Under the pieces are notes generated by a model. That model worked only from the letters and a program-made list of their open reading frames with translations, was not told the origin of the DNA and did not search any database. A DNA stretch of 64,000 bases, taken from assembly GCA_013399895.1 (NCBI GenBank), contig VXBA01000910.1:731881-795880 (forward strand), written 5' to 3'. Positions 34,501 through 48,000 of the stretch are shown here, one piece after another. The stretch comes from Serilophus lunatus (taxonomy: Eukaryota; Chordata; Aves; Passeriformes; Eurylaimidae). Position 1 is the stretch's first letter; every line of letters begins with the position of its first letter. Position numbers and translations under genes: made by a program.

Positions 34501-37500
34501 CTGGGTTACTGTCTACATGAGTAGAAATGCAGCAAATCCATGGGCTAATTGTTTAAATATGGCTTTAACCTTGCAGAGGATTAAAACTCACATAATAAAG
34601 TTTATTTAGGAACAGAATTTGTCAGATTCTGGTTTACCACTTACTTGTCTGAATTTTTTCTTGCTTGAAAAGAAAATATTCTTGCAGAAATACAGGTTCT
34701 TTTTCCATTTGCACCAGGATCAGAAAAGTCATAATAAAGGAAATCATTACTGTTTACCTGCACATCCTACTGACCAGCTCTGGCTCATGCAGTGCAGCCA
34801 TTCTCAATGGCCTTGTGACCCAAGGAGTTCTAAACCATTTCCATGCTACATCCACACTAGTTCATTTTTCTCTTGCAGTAGGTAAGACAGTGACAACTGT
34901 CAGCAGCATATCAAAGGTATTTAAGCCTCAGTCTGTTTGCAGAGGTGAAAATTATGTTAATGGATGAAGATAGTGCAGGAGACAACTATTATTGAGCAAA
35001 CTCTCCCCAGGCTAAAAAATCCTGGGTTTCCTGAAGTCAGTTCTGCCCCAGCTTTTCCAGAAAGCCCTCTTCAGAAACGGAATTAGGCTCTTAAATGTGC
35101 TGTCACTTAAATGCATTTACCAATTCGAGGTCGTCTTAAATGAACCCCAACGTATTTACACTCTAATTCCATGTTTAGCCAAACAACATAATAGATTTTC
35201 TTCAGCAAATAAACCAGAATTCAGCAAAAATAAAAGCAGCAAAATCAACATTTCCCACCCCCCTTCTCCCAACATCATTCTCCAGGCAGGCAAAATGCTA
35301 AATCTACATCAGTGTTTCAGCAGTAAGGAAATATTCTCAAAACAACAGTATCACAGCAGTAATGTCTTCTGCTTTGGAGATGTGTTACCTTGATGTTTAT
35401 ATAGCCACAGGAGACCATTCAACAATGGCAATGTGTTAATTCCATTGACATTATCGCTCAAATTCAGTCACAGGGGCTGGTGAATTCTTTTTTTTTCATG
35501 GCTCTTTCATCTAAAAGAGAATAAAGCAGGACATAATGGATGGTTAGTAACATATTGTTAAATGGTTACAAGACAGGAAATTTCAACCAGGGAATGGGAA
35601 AAACTGAAAAATACAAGTCAGTCTTGATTAGACTAGAGACTTGGTTTTGCTGCACTGAATTAACACAATTTCTCAGCATTTAGAGCTAAGGATCCTCCAA
35701 AAAACTGAGCAGGTTCTACACTTGTTGGCTCTCTCTAGAACTCTGGTTGTGGGAAGCTCTGAGTTATTTGAAGCTATTTGACATGACAAAAACTGCTCTC
35801 ATTTAACTCAACAATGGGAATGGTTCTAGTGGGTATTGATATTCCTTTGCTCAAGATGAAAAAAGCCATCGTTTTACCTACAGTTTTCTAGAAGACAAAA
35901 TTATAAACAATTTGAGACAAATAAAAATGTCCTAGCTGAAAATTCAGTGGCCATTTAGGGAGGGGGGGCAGTTTTAGACAAGTAGTTTATATTTTATGGA
36001 GATAGAAAATGGAAGATAAATTGAAAAACTCACCAGCTAGTGGGGAAAACTCTGATGTACAACTCAGCTCTTTTTGACCCCTATGATTTAACCAATAAAT
36101 CAATGGCATTACTATGAAACAGGTACAGAAAGCAAATATTGACAAAATTCAGACACAGAACCCACGCAGAATAAGTAGCTTCTACTCCATCTAATTCAGA
36201 ACATATTACCAGTTCTGCTGTTGCTTTTCTGAAAGCCACCAGGACTTCCTTGCTGGAACAGTATCAGCCACTGAAGATGAAGGAGAAAAGCTGTGAAAGA
36301 AAACCATATTCCTGAAGACAGGTACCACCAAACACAATTTTATGACCTTCATTTCTGGAATTTATGAGATTAGACTCATCTGTATGCCATAGCCATCAAT
36401 TTCAGGGAGAAGCAATTTGGGCTGAATTTTTTACCAGCAGACAGATTTCCACCTTTCTTTTGCCTTTTGCATTTTTCAGTTGTTAACTGTGAATTTTTGA
36501 GTTTGCACATACTAAGGAAGTTAAGTCTATTTATTTTAAAGCATCTATTTCCAACTGAAGTTTTAGTTGTAGAAATACTTTGTGTAGTTTCTTCAATGAC
36601 TTGATGCTGCCCTTTGCTATCTTTCTTGAAATCAAGAGGAATTATTTATATTTAAGTACCTTGTTTAATCAGGCATATACTTCAGAAGAAACACTGCCCT
36701 ACTCTTCTTTCCCTCTTCCCCAGAAGACTCTCTGCACTTGGAAATAACATTTCCATATTTTCATATTCTTTACAGCTACTTTTCCACGTGTGTTGATAGT
36801 AGCATGTAACAGACACTTGCTCCACTGCTGCCTCTGTGCCTGAATTGTCATAACTGAAACATGGCCATATACACAGCCTGGGCACTATAACAGTAGTACA
36901 AATTAATTCTGAGTTTCACTGAAATTACAAGAATTCCATCTTATTAAAGAACAAAAGGCAGCAGGAGTGTATATAAGCACAGACTATATACTCTCTCCTA
37001 CATTTTAATTATCAGTTATCTGAAAGTGAACTCCCCAGTTTGGAAGATAACACTTCAGGAGCAGGCAGCTGAATTACATGCAGTTGTTAAGGCCCTTGTG
37101 TCTGCCCCTCAACAGCTGCCAATACACACTTCCAGGGGCCCAGGCCAGGCTGGGCACCTGCCATCTCAGCTGCACAAGGACATCTCTGTGGGAGGAGGAG
37201 GCAGTGGGAGACATTGAGGCATTAAAACCGACCTGAAGGCTCCAGGCATTTTAGCCATCCTTCCCTGCTTTCCCATTTTCCTTCCTACACTGAGAAAAGC
37301 AGTTGTATTAATGATTTCCAAGGAAAGTGCTGGTCTGGTAGAATGTGCCACTGTAGGAGAATCCTTGGCCAGTTCACGAAAATATCGATTTTAAAGGAAG
37401 TTAAAAGCATCAAGGTGAATCCAAGTGTGTACCAGTAAATGCACTTGGCTTGCTTAGCTTCTGCAGAAAGACCCAGGTCTGTCTTATCACAATTAAAGCA

Positions 37501-40500
37501 TGAGCTGACAGCACTGCCTGGATGCCAACAGCTCATTCTAACTGCACTGTCAGAATTCAGAATCTTCCTTGGGCAGCAAAGCAAGGGGATCCATGGACTC
37601 AGGCTATCAGCACGAAACCTCTGCATGTCCCTTGGTAGCAGTGCTCTGTGATGTGCCATCCCAAGCTGTTTCTATGCTCCAAGAAAGTCAAACTGAAAAA
37701 CCCTCTTGTACCACTACCACTTGCCATGAGAAAACACGGCAGGCTCTTTGTTTTGCTCCCAGGAAAGCCCATTTACTTATTAAGTATAGGAAGCACTTCC
37801 AACAGGGTGTCTATTGGGAGAGCTATGGCAGCAGCAGTTATTTGTTTGAACTTAGGTTGCTCACTTGAGGGCACAGCATTGCAAATTGCTGTTGTAAGCT
37901 CAGAACTTCCACTATGAATTTCTAAACTTTTTTTTTCTCCTAACCCACTAACAGAAATCTAATATACAGTCTAGACAAATTTCTATACTCTCACTGCTTT
38001 CTGACATCCATATAGCAGGGTAAGTTTGTAAGTTGGCTCAATTAACAAGTTAAGTGATTCTCTGAGAATACATCTAGTGCTATCTCTTAAGGGGAAAAGA
38101 AAATTATCCTTGCAATCTTACTGAAGGAGTTACATTTTACATCTATCTCTGCATTGAAAAGAGAATATGTGACTCTTCATACACATTAGGGTATAATTTA
38201 AGGAAATGGAATCTCTGCTGTGACTTAAATTACAAGGAATCAAAGAACACTTTCAAAGTGCAAAGCTTTTCTGCTCATACAACATCCTTTACTAATTATT
38301 ACTGAACAGTGTGTGTTCAGTACTACTAATATTAGATCATAGTTCATGTAATGCATATTTGCAAATAGAACTCAGTTGCATATTATTCCTTGTGAACAGT
38401 CCTCAGTATGTGTCAGACACCACAGAGAAGTAAAAGAATGTGAATATGTAGGCAGTTCCTTAGGCTAAGTGTAGATGTATGTAACAGTTCACACAGGAAG
38501 CACATTCTAGAATGTCTAGAATACCTCTGCCCTGCTATATGGCCTTTCACTTGTAGTTACAATAATAATACCACTCAACTAAAATTATATGAATACCATT
38601 CCAATGTGGTTCTCATATGCTTATACCTTATATGAACTTTGTTTATGTTCCATTTATATTGGAATCCACTGTTGTTTGCAGGGTCTCTGAAAGAGATGGG
38701 AGAGGAAAAAAACAGGCTGAGGAATAAAAATTGAAAGGGGGATATCTGTGTCTAATCTGAGAGCAAAAACTACTTTTTACCATATATGTTGACTTGGCTT
38801 TAGATAGGCAGTTTCCTTCAGTAGGACAATGTACTCAGAGACACTGCAAAGTGTTCCACCCACTGGGATTATATAATGGAATGTTTTTGTACCAGCTATA
38901 GACACAATCGTTTAATTGCGCAGATAAACCTTACATGGAGGCAGAAGTGTGATTTTACTTTTTCCCTCGGAAGAAGCGATTTGGTTTTTCTGATTCTGCA
39001 GTCAGTGCATGGCCTCAGCTCCATCTCACTGTGCCCTTTCCCAAGCAGTGTTGCCAGATGGCTCCAGGACCTGATCTCACCTCCAGGCTGCTTCACATAA
39101 CTGAGACTGCCTTACAAGATTTTATCCAAGCTTGAAAGCTTCGTATTTCTTCCATCATTTTCACACACATTTTTGTCCCTGATTAGAATTTTACTCTAAC
39201 AAAACTATCTCAAGACACTTCTCAGATGCACAAGTTACATGATCATTACCTACTGCTGGGCTCAGTTACACCAGCACAAACCCCACACCACTGTGATGAA
39301 ATGGGATTGAATTAATCAGGATTTATACTGACAAAGCTCAAGGTAGTATCTGATCCCTTTTACACAAGGCTGTCAGAAAATTCTCTCCATTACAATATGT
39401 TGCACATTAAGAAAATGGGAACACCCAGTGGGCTTCTTACAGGGGAATTAAGGGGGGAGGAAAAAAAGAAGAACGGTTACGGGGTAAACAGATTTTGTGT
39501 GAAAAGCAAGGATAGAGTGGATCTGTTTTCTGCCAAGTGTCAGTATTAATGGTAACAAGGTGAGCTCTTGTTTTTGGTTGCCATGGTCAGGGATACAATG
39601 CTGTGAACAGCTTATAAGGATTCTCATTCCCTCTGCTTTGAATCAGACTATACATTATGCAAAGGACATATGGTACAGTCACAGAAATCCCTTAGAACTG
39701 AATGAGGTCAAAACCTGCAATGCAATGTAGTCTTTCAGAAGTTTCAAGACAGATCTTGGTCATCCATTTTAAGGTGGGGAATTGGTTTCCCCCTTCTTTA
39801 TTTCCCTCCCTTCCCTCCTCTGTCTTAGGGCCCCCTCTAGTGCTCCCGGAGCAGGCAGTGTAGCTCCCAAATGACGGGATGAACCCTGGGCACTCGGCTA
39901 TAGAGATGCATTCACAGCCAGCAAGATACACAAAGCTGCACTGAGGTCAGTGAGCTCAAAGACAGCTCTGAAGACTGGAACAGGGGCTCTGGAGTTGGCT
40001 AACAAGTGCTTGCTGATGGGTGTCATCCTCATACATGCATAAAGAAACAGGAACAAAAATGTCTACCCAAGGAGATAAGTCTCTAACTCTCTGTTGAGAG
40101 GTTAAGTATTAATGTGAAAGAGCTACTAGAGTAAAGAAAAGTCATCCTTCAGAAGCCAACAACCCAAATGCTGGTCTGCTAACCTTTGCAATGCTACCAG
40201 TTCCACCATGCCCTGGCAAGGACAGCAGAGAGCCTCCCAAAGGCATAACTTGGGCTGGCACAGCCTGTGGTGTAATATTCTGAGATTACTCCCCAAATCC
40301 TGAATAATATCCCAATTAGTGATATTATTATTAGTGGATCACTATTAGTAGGTGGATCTCCAGTCATCACCTAGAAGGGGGAGATGGTAATTAACACAAC
40401 ACCTACAGTGAGCTTCTTACCATCATCTTCAACTGCAACAGCGAAGCTTCTTCATCCCAGCTTTACATGACTCAGAAAGAGATCACAGAATTTATGTCTG

Positions 40501-41454
40501 CTGCTTTTTTTATGTGCATTTCAACTCATTTGCCCTGCCACCTAGTCCCTTAAAAATATGACAAGCACCTGCAGGAGCAGAAACAAACTATGCCTGGTGT
40601 ATAACACTGTACACACAGGCTACATACACCACAGATATTTCACCTTCAAAGAAACACCAACACTGCTGCCAAAAGCAAGAGATTGAATTTAACAGTGGTG
40701 TGATCTCCCCCTGGATGGTAAGACTTTGTCTGTTCTCACCTGGCCCCTCGTTTAGTCCATTTTGTCTCCTATCAGCTTCAGCTGCTGTGCCTTCCTCTTT
40801 TCCTGGTCCCTTTCTCCCTGACCATATGGTGTTTATTTTGGCTGCAAAAGACATTAATTTTATTATTCATGAGGAAATCTCACTGTAATTAAGGGAAAAA
40901 AACCCCAACAGCCAAGAGACAACTGACAAACCCTAGTACATGATAAAATTAAGGAGATACTTAGTATCTTCCTTGATCTGCTATTTTGGTTTTAGAAGGA
41001 AACATTATTAGCTTTTGAAGAAAACTCTACAGAATTTGTCAGACAGTGGGCAGGAGACACTAATGACAGCTGTGCCCAACAAAATTAATTCTTAGTAAAA
41101 TACTAGTCCTTGACTCAGAGATAAATTCTCAATGGTCTTAACTATACATAGATTATATAATCCCTGTGCCAGGAAATTAAATTGCATTGAACAGCCAAAC
41201 CCCAGTACTCTATGCCTTATCAGTATTTTCACCTTAACAATGAAAAAACAACTTACTGTGTGCAAAAACAATCCCTAGAAACAGCACAGAAAGTGTATAT
41301 ATTAAGTCTCCACAAATTAATCTCAACATCCAATTCAAAATAACTTTCCATTTGCTTTGGAACAAAAATGGTTTTGCTCTTTGTCTGAAAGTCTTAACAG
41401 TGTGACTTTTCAGTAGCCAAGAAGAACTCGGTTTTTAATCAATTACTGTCAGGG

Positions 41455-41471
41455 AAAAAAAAAAAAAAAAA
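41455..41471 (+). repeat. Poly(A) tract
   Basis: About 17 consecutive A followed by GAAAGAAG. It could be the tail of an old retroposed sequence, but no element body is recognisable next to it. Confidence 0.7.
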
Positions 41472-43618
41472 GAAAGAAGTAAAGGCCTCACCCCACTTGG
41501 TCACAGACCTCACCCTCAAGTTTACTTTAGGCACCAGTTATTCCTGCCTCTATGGCTTCACAGGGCAAAACCAAACCAAACCAAAAACATACCAAAGCAA
41601 TATCCTTCGGTAGCTGCCATTTATTCATCTGGCACATCAGAAAGACATCTGGGAACACTGTGATTTTAGAAACAATGGTTACTCAGTAAATCCTGAAGAC
41701 AGATGTAGTGTTCACATTTGATATGCAATTTGGTAAGCTGGATCTTGCCTAGGCTTAGATTTTAAGCTATTACCAGCAGGATTACACTGCAATAAAAGAG
41801 ATTACTTCACGTAAACTCATTGCTAACTGCAGTTTTACTATAATGCTTTTTTCTTAGAAAATTCCATAGGATTCTGTGGTCAACTTTAACACATACCATA
41901 CTAAATGAGTACTTCTGTTTGCAAGGATTTGAAGTTCTTATTCCAAGTACCTTTAGGGATGGTCCTTCAGATAAACATCATCTCTCCATTCATCCAGTGA
42001 TCTTGGCATCTTCATTCCAGAATATGGTTCCTTGAACTGAAGAACTACATAAACTCTACTTACAAAGAGATGATTTCACACACAGAGAAGAAGAAAAGCT
42101 CCCTCAGTGCACATCAGCAGTTACACCCCTTGTGGAAGAAGGCCCATAGCTGAGCAACACACTATTTAGTGAACAGCAGAAAGGCAGGATTAGAAGGAGG
42201 TGGCCTTCTCAGTTGTGTCAGTAACCTCTTGAGCTTGAGAAAAAGTCCTTGAGATATTCAAGAATATCATGAGAATAAAAAAATCATAATTAAAAAAAGA
42301 AAAGGAACACCAGTTAAGAGAGTTGAACACAGGATAAAACAAGATGCACAGTTGTGCAGTTTGAAGATTAAAATGAGTTTAGACCAGATCAGATCAGCAA
42401 GTTCAGCTCTCTTTGCTGACAGGAACAGTTACACTTACTGGCCTAGCTTTCCTTAACCAGCAAAAATTTAAATCCTTCTCAAAAAGCAGGACTAGAAGCT
42501 CCAAAAAAGCTGAAGACCAGGCATTTAAGAATCTCTTGAGAAAAAAATAGAAAAGCAAAAAGCTTAATGCCAAGGAATGCTTAAAAATAACAAAAGTACC
42601 ATTTCCAGCGAGCAGATTCAATTACAAAAAAGAAATTCTTTATACATCAAACCCATGCTAAGTGTGGACCTCAGAATTTAAATGTGATCTTTAAGTTAGC
42701 AATACACTTAAGAATATACATTAGCCAAAAAGTCTGTGTAGTTTATCCCATTTGTGTGAAAAATGCCCTATTCAGAACCACATTCTTGCAGTTGCTTTGC
42801 ATTTCTCATAAGAAGTTGATTTATATTTTCCTGTGCTTTCTTCTAACAAAGCTAAAGATCATGCTTGATTATCTAAAGCTCCCTCAGCCTTCTGCCAGTC
42901 AATGACTACACAGTCTTCAATATACTGCATTTATAGCCTACAGCAAATTAAAGAGCAAAAACTGAAGACACACTACTACTGAAAATACCTGTTGACTTTT
43001 ATCATTCAGCTGTGTCATCTTTTCCATCTCAATTGCATTCACCCCACCTATCACCTGTAGTAAAGTGAACAACTTAACACAGTTGCTAATACATCCAAAA
43101 TGACATGCTCACTTGCTTATAAACTATATTTTGTTCAACACAGACTAAGAGAATAAACTTGCAATACAAAGTTTGATGTTGCTTCTTTTTATCCAGAGTT
43201 CATTTGCCGTTCTTTCAAGTCAATGAGATCAATCATTGTAATAGTGGATCAAGTGTAGTTTGTACAGCCAAATATTCTATGTGATCCCCTTCCCCATGTG
43301 ATGTCTTCCCCCTTATGTTGTTCATCAGCATGCAAAGACACCAGGATGGGTGAAAATTAATTCAGATCATGTCTCAGTGGGGAAGGGACCCCTTTGCAGG
43401 CAATCTTGGCAACAGTGGCTGACCTAGGATCAGGGTCACACAGACCAAACCCATCCCAAGAGCTCTGGCAGCCCTCAGAAAACAAAGGGGCTCCCATCCT
43501 GTCCTTCCAACCCCTTCTTTCTTATCCAAGAAATAAAACCAAAGAGGAGTAGTACCCTTTCCAGAACCATGGTACCTTGTGCCCTCTCAAACGAACAGAG
43601 ACCACAGTACATTTCAAC

Positions 43619-43624
43619 TTTATT
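43619..43624 (-). terminator. Poly(A) signal of the right-hand minus-strand gene
   Basis: TTTATT on the plus strand gives AATAAA on the minus strand, followed by a T/G-containing stretch (tgtactgtggtctctgttcg). It lies about 1.24 kb past the stop codon at 44861-44863. No better signal is evident between the two. Confidence 0.45.
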
Positions 43625-43728
43625 AGAAAAAACCCCAAAAGTTTATACAAAGCTCTGCATTTTACAGAAAACCAACCCCCCAATCACAAAGAAATCCAAC
43701 ATTGCAAGCTCTATGCATTTTCTGTTTT

Positions 43729-43806
43729 CATATACATACATATATATATGTACAGACACATATATATATGTGTGTGGGTGCACGCGTGTGTATATATAGT
43801 GTGTGA
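43729..43806 (+). repeat. TA/TG alternating microsatellite
   Basis: Imperfect (TA)n and (TG)n runs with a CACGCGTGTG core alternate purine and pyrimidine over about 75 bases, a sequence type prone to Z-DNA. It lies in the probable 3' UTR of the right-hand gene and is likely length-polymorphic. Confidence 0.85.
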
Positions 43807-43861
43807 CGTATTTTTTTTGCATGGTTTGCATTCATTATTTTACAAAGTTAACATTCAGTAG

Positions 43862-43878
43862 AAAAAAAAAAAAAAAAA
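43862..43878 (+). repeat. Poly(A) tract (17 A)
   Basis: Uninterrupted A run in the probable 3' UTR, reading as U17 in the transcript of the minus-strand gene. Confidence 0.9.
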
Positions 43879-44860
43879 GATCTTTGTTACCATTATTTTC
43901 TCATATAAATAACTGTGAGCAGTCCCTCCTGCAGATAGATAAAAAACACCTTTTCGTGTCATTCTGTAAAAAACAGACATTACTGAAATGGTACTGAAAT
44001 CTTTCAAGTTTTTTTCAATACCACCATAAAAATATCATCTAGCCCCCAATTCAAAATGCTTGTCCAAGGCATTAGAAGAGAAAGGACTGTAAGACAATTC
44101 TGGAAAGATCAGTTCTTTAAGCCAACATTCAGGTAGATAATTTTTGCTGGACCTCATACATTGGCGTGAAATGAGCACAAACAGGAGACCAAGCTCTCTG
44201 TCTGCTTGGAAAAGCTGGTTCTTTTGTCTATTGTCACTGAGTCAAATTCCAACAAAGCATCCAGCAGTGTGAAGTTGCTGACAGACTCTCAGCTCACCCT
44301 CCTCGCCCTATGCCAAAACCACAGACTTTCTTCATGCAATTAAAACCTCTACCAGCACAGCAAATTTTTCCTACTCCATTCACCTTAAAAGGAGCTGTTG
44401 GACTAGTCATGGCATGGTTAGACAAGACACCAGGTTGCTGAATTACTGGGAGAAAAACTTAGCTAGATGGGAAAATGCGAGACAACTAAAAGGAAGAAAA
44501 TGCTATAGAAAACAGCTACTGAGTGACTCCCAAGTCTCTGGTTTGAAGAAGCAGGAACAGTAGAGAGATATAAATTGCAGCTCAAAACATCCTTGTGTTT
44601 ACTGACGTTAACGATGACAATGTGATCCAAATTAATTAACTTCCTGGTAAACGATCATTCTTTCCATCAAGCACCACGATGGGGAGAAGGTTTTGAAGGC
44701 AATACAAGTGGTTGTGGTGATAACAAAGGTAATGAAAGTGAAGAACACAATGATGCCAATTAAATGGAGAATAATGCCAATGAAGATGTTTCAACTCCCA
44801 GAGATGCTGGCAAGAAGAAGAATGGTTATATGGTTGGTGTTGGAGATGGCCAGAATTCAT

Positions 44861-45004
44861 TCATATGTCCATGTAGTCATCATCTTCATCAGTATCACTT
44901 TCCAGTGAGGATTCCTGGCTTGAGGTCTCTAAGATTTCCAAAGCTGGCTGACAAAGGCTCTCCTTCTTTACATTCGCTGCAGACTGAGCAGACAAAATAG
45001 CAGA
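44861..45004 (-). CDS. Right-hand gene, last coding exon (acidic C-terminus, stop)
   Basis: It encodes 47 residues and TGA: SAILSAQSAANVKKESLCQP, a Glu/Ser-rich stretch and the terminus ESDTDEDDDYMDI. The acceptor is gggatcag/TCT. The acidic tail has Ser residues in casein kinase 2-type contexts (SxxE, SDTDE). Confidence 0.85.
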   Translation of the reverse strand, partial: SAILSAQSAANVKKESLCQPALEILETSSQESSLESDTDEDDDYMDI

Positions 45005-48000
45005 CTGATCCCAAAAAGAGAGAGAGAGAATATATTGCTAAATAGTCAGGATAAACCCATGATCACAGGGATAAAAGCCCACTGGTTGCTATTCCTTCAC
45101 TTTCAATAGCTGTCATACTTCTATAAAAGATATGGCATCTTAATGTGAAACAACATAACATTTACCAGTAGGCTTCCCCACAGTTAATGTTCTGGTAGCT
45201 TCCACTACCCTAAGAATTGCAATGGCTGCACTGGCTCACTCAGCCATCTCTGTAATTCTTTCCAATTCCTCAGAAAAGGGATAAGGACTAGAATAGCTCT
45301 GATTTCGCCCATGGCCAATATTTCACCAGTCCTTAAAAAACCAGTAACAGCTAGCACCTTCTTCCCCTGCTTATACTACCTCTGGTTATGAACTGGGGAC
45401 ATGAACTGTTGCTTCTCTCATACAACTCTTTTACTGAGGGGAGAATTAAGATATAAAAACAATAATCTAAAAATTTACTGTTTCCCTTTTATTACCTTTA
45501 ATTTTTGCTTGGTCTCTTCTGAAATGCTGCCCTTTGGAGAAAGGAGGGTGGGAGTGGGTGGAGTGACAGTGATCTCAGGTGGAAATTTGGTGACAGATGA
45601 AGGTATGAAAAGCTTTGGCATGTTGGGCAGAATGCGAGTTTTTACTCGGGTGCCATCTGTCTTGTTCTGCTGACTTCCCAAAGTTTGTGAACTGGAGCTG
45701 AGTTCAGGCTTGGAACTGGAGGCTAAACAGAAAACAGTAAGAAAAAACATGTTAGGAAGTTATCTAGGATTTCAGGTGTCAAAGAAGAGGGAAGAGTTCA
45801 TTGTTAGACGTATGGCTGGCTCAAAAGGCTTTTCTTCAAGCCTTGGATTCATCAAAGCTTAAAACCAGAAGAAAGTGCCTCAAGATTGTATAATGACAAC
45901 TGGAAACCAGTAGCAATTAAAAAATATCTTACTGGACAGCAGAAACTCAATCTGACCAAGCATGACAGGTGGCAGTGTAGCAAAAACCCATCTACATCTA
46001 CTACAAACATCATCTTCCCACTTGTTTCAGATGAAATCATCTATCTTTGCATTCTTTGTCTCTCCATTCTGTAATGCAACAAATAAAGTTCCTTAGCTTT
46101 AGTTATGAGTCTTCATTTCCTCCACTGCAGTGTTGCCTCTTTAATTACTGAGAGAGCAACTCTTCAACAATTTAAGAAAAATGTAGGGTAACACTCACCA
46201 CAATTTCCTCATTACTCTTTTCAGATCCTGCCATAAAACTCTCCTTGGTGTGCTCATGCCACTGTCTCCCACACTATTAGTACAATTTCCACATTATTCC
46301 CAAGTGTCTCAGCTTGTGGTCTTTACAATGCACACTTGCTCAGAGAGTTAGTCATGTACATCTCATGAGAAGGATCCAGCCATATTCTAGGCACTATGAT
46401 ATTACAAAGTAATATATACACAATAGCCAGCAGACAACAATGCTTTCACATTAAAAATTGAAAACTGGCTAAAAGACATTCCTTACTAATAATGTTACTT
46501 CATATGGAGTCAAAATTATTTTTTTTAAGAAGCTATATATATGAAAACAACAGAGCCTTTCTCAGACTCATAAGAATGATAGGTGTCCATATATATTTCT
46601 TTAGATTCAGTATTGTTAAATCTATCTCCAGCAGATTTCTGGAACAGACATGGTCACTCATACACAGCAAAATAAAATGCCAGTTTCCTAATGCTGTCCT
46701 GAGAAACAAGCAGCACTAGAACAAACTACTAAGGGATGTAAAATTGAATTGTACATTGCTGTGCACAGTTGAGAATATAAGAGCTGCCACAACAGATGAG
46801 GCATAGCTTTCCATCAAGGTCAGTGACCTATCTCCATGGGCAGCCTATCCTTTCAGACAGTAATCAGACACAGGATAATCTGCCTCTCACGAATAAGGAA
46901 AAACAAGATACCCCAAACATGAAAATCTAGATTGTGCTTGCCTGAAATACCAGGCTTTACATTTCTCTTGGGAAGAGGGCACAGGAGGGATAGAACACAC
47001 TAACTGCTGTAATGCTGATTTTTATGTTTACTCAGATTGAGTCAGGTTTTGTGAGAAATCCTTTCCTTCTGCTAAATATTCCAATAGTGTAATCTAAAGT
47101 GTCATTATACTGCCCCACATAGGATTCCAATTAAAAGAAAAATTCCACTTTAGAAGATGCACAAACCACACTGCACGATAGCCTGGCACTGGGAGGTGTT
47201 GGCTTTGCTGCCATGGTATTTAGCGTGTGAGACAAGAACCAAAAAAGAATTACCATTAAGGGGTGACAAGGCACTTGCCCAGGAAGTTGGGACACTGCCA
47301 GGAACGCCTCTAAACTCTGGAATACTCGACTGGAAGGCAGGCAGAGAAACTGAGGAAGATCAATCCCAACTATCCAATCGATCGATGCCTACAGACTGAG
47401 CACAGCTCACCACCCCATTTCAGAATTCCCTGAAGCACAGGAAGCTCCTACCTGGGGCACAAACATGTCCTGAATTTGTGCTGGTCACGGATTCCACTTG
47501 CCAGCAAACAGGCTCTGGTGATGGTGCAACAGTAGCCATTTTCATCTGCTGACAAAGCCGTGACTCTTGCTGCTGAAATCCAAGCCCCTCCAAAGGCACT
47601 TCAAGCTCTTCTTCCTCTTTAGTAATGAAATATAATTCACAAGATTAAGACACATCCTGATCTCTCTTTTAAGCCTCAATCCTTTTGCTGTCTAACCAAC
47701 TGGTAGAAAATCTTTTTTAACCCTTGCTCTATTTCTAAATCATAACATGACCGAGTAAAAATTAAATATTGGCAAGCTGAAATGGCCATGCCAAATTTTT
47801 CATATGTGGTGCCACCAATTTAAACTCTTTAAAAAAGGTAAATGTCATTTAAAAATTGAAAAATATTTTGTTTATAACATTTTGTTATCTCTGCTCATCT
47901 GCAAAAACATGTGCAACTGAGCATTTCCTTTGGAGATGTGAGGGCTGGGACACTTGCCACATGTGCAGAGCAAAATCCATCACCTTAAGGATGAGCCAGC

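Larger units (their letters stand above)
24790..43590. other. Gene desert of about 19 kb upstream of the T-box gene
   Basis: No supported exon, RNA gene or large transposon is seen on either strand. The longest open frame (27950-28465, 171 codons, plus strand) has random-looking composition and no family resemblance. A short assembly gap lies at 28564-28571. The region is AT-rich and mostly non-repetitive, so it could hold long-range enhancers. Confidence 0.55.
43600..44860 (-). other. 3' untranslated region of the right-hand gene
   Basis: This is the sequence from the TGA to the probable poly(A) signal. It includes an alternating purine-pyrimidine microsatellite (43729-43806) and a 17-base A tract (T tract in the transcript, 43862-43878). 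The 3' limit is inferred from the single AATAAA. Confidence 0.45.

Noticed and set aside
36970..36977. TATATAAG TATA-box-like sequence
   Set aside because: Isolated in AT-rich DNA with no downstream exon or CpG-rich context.
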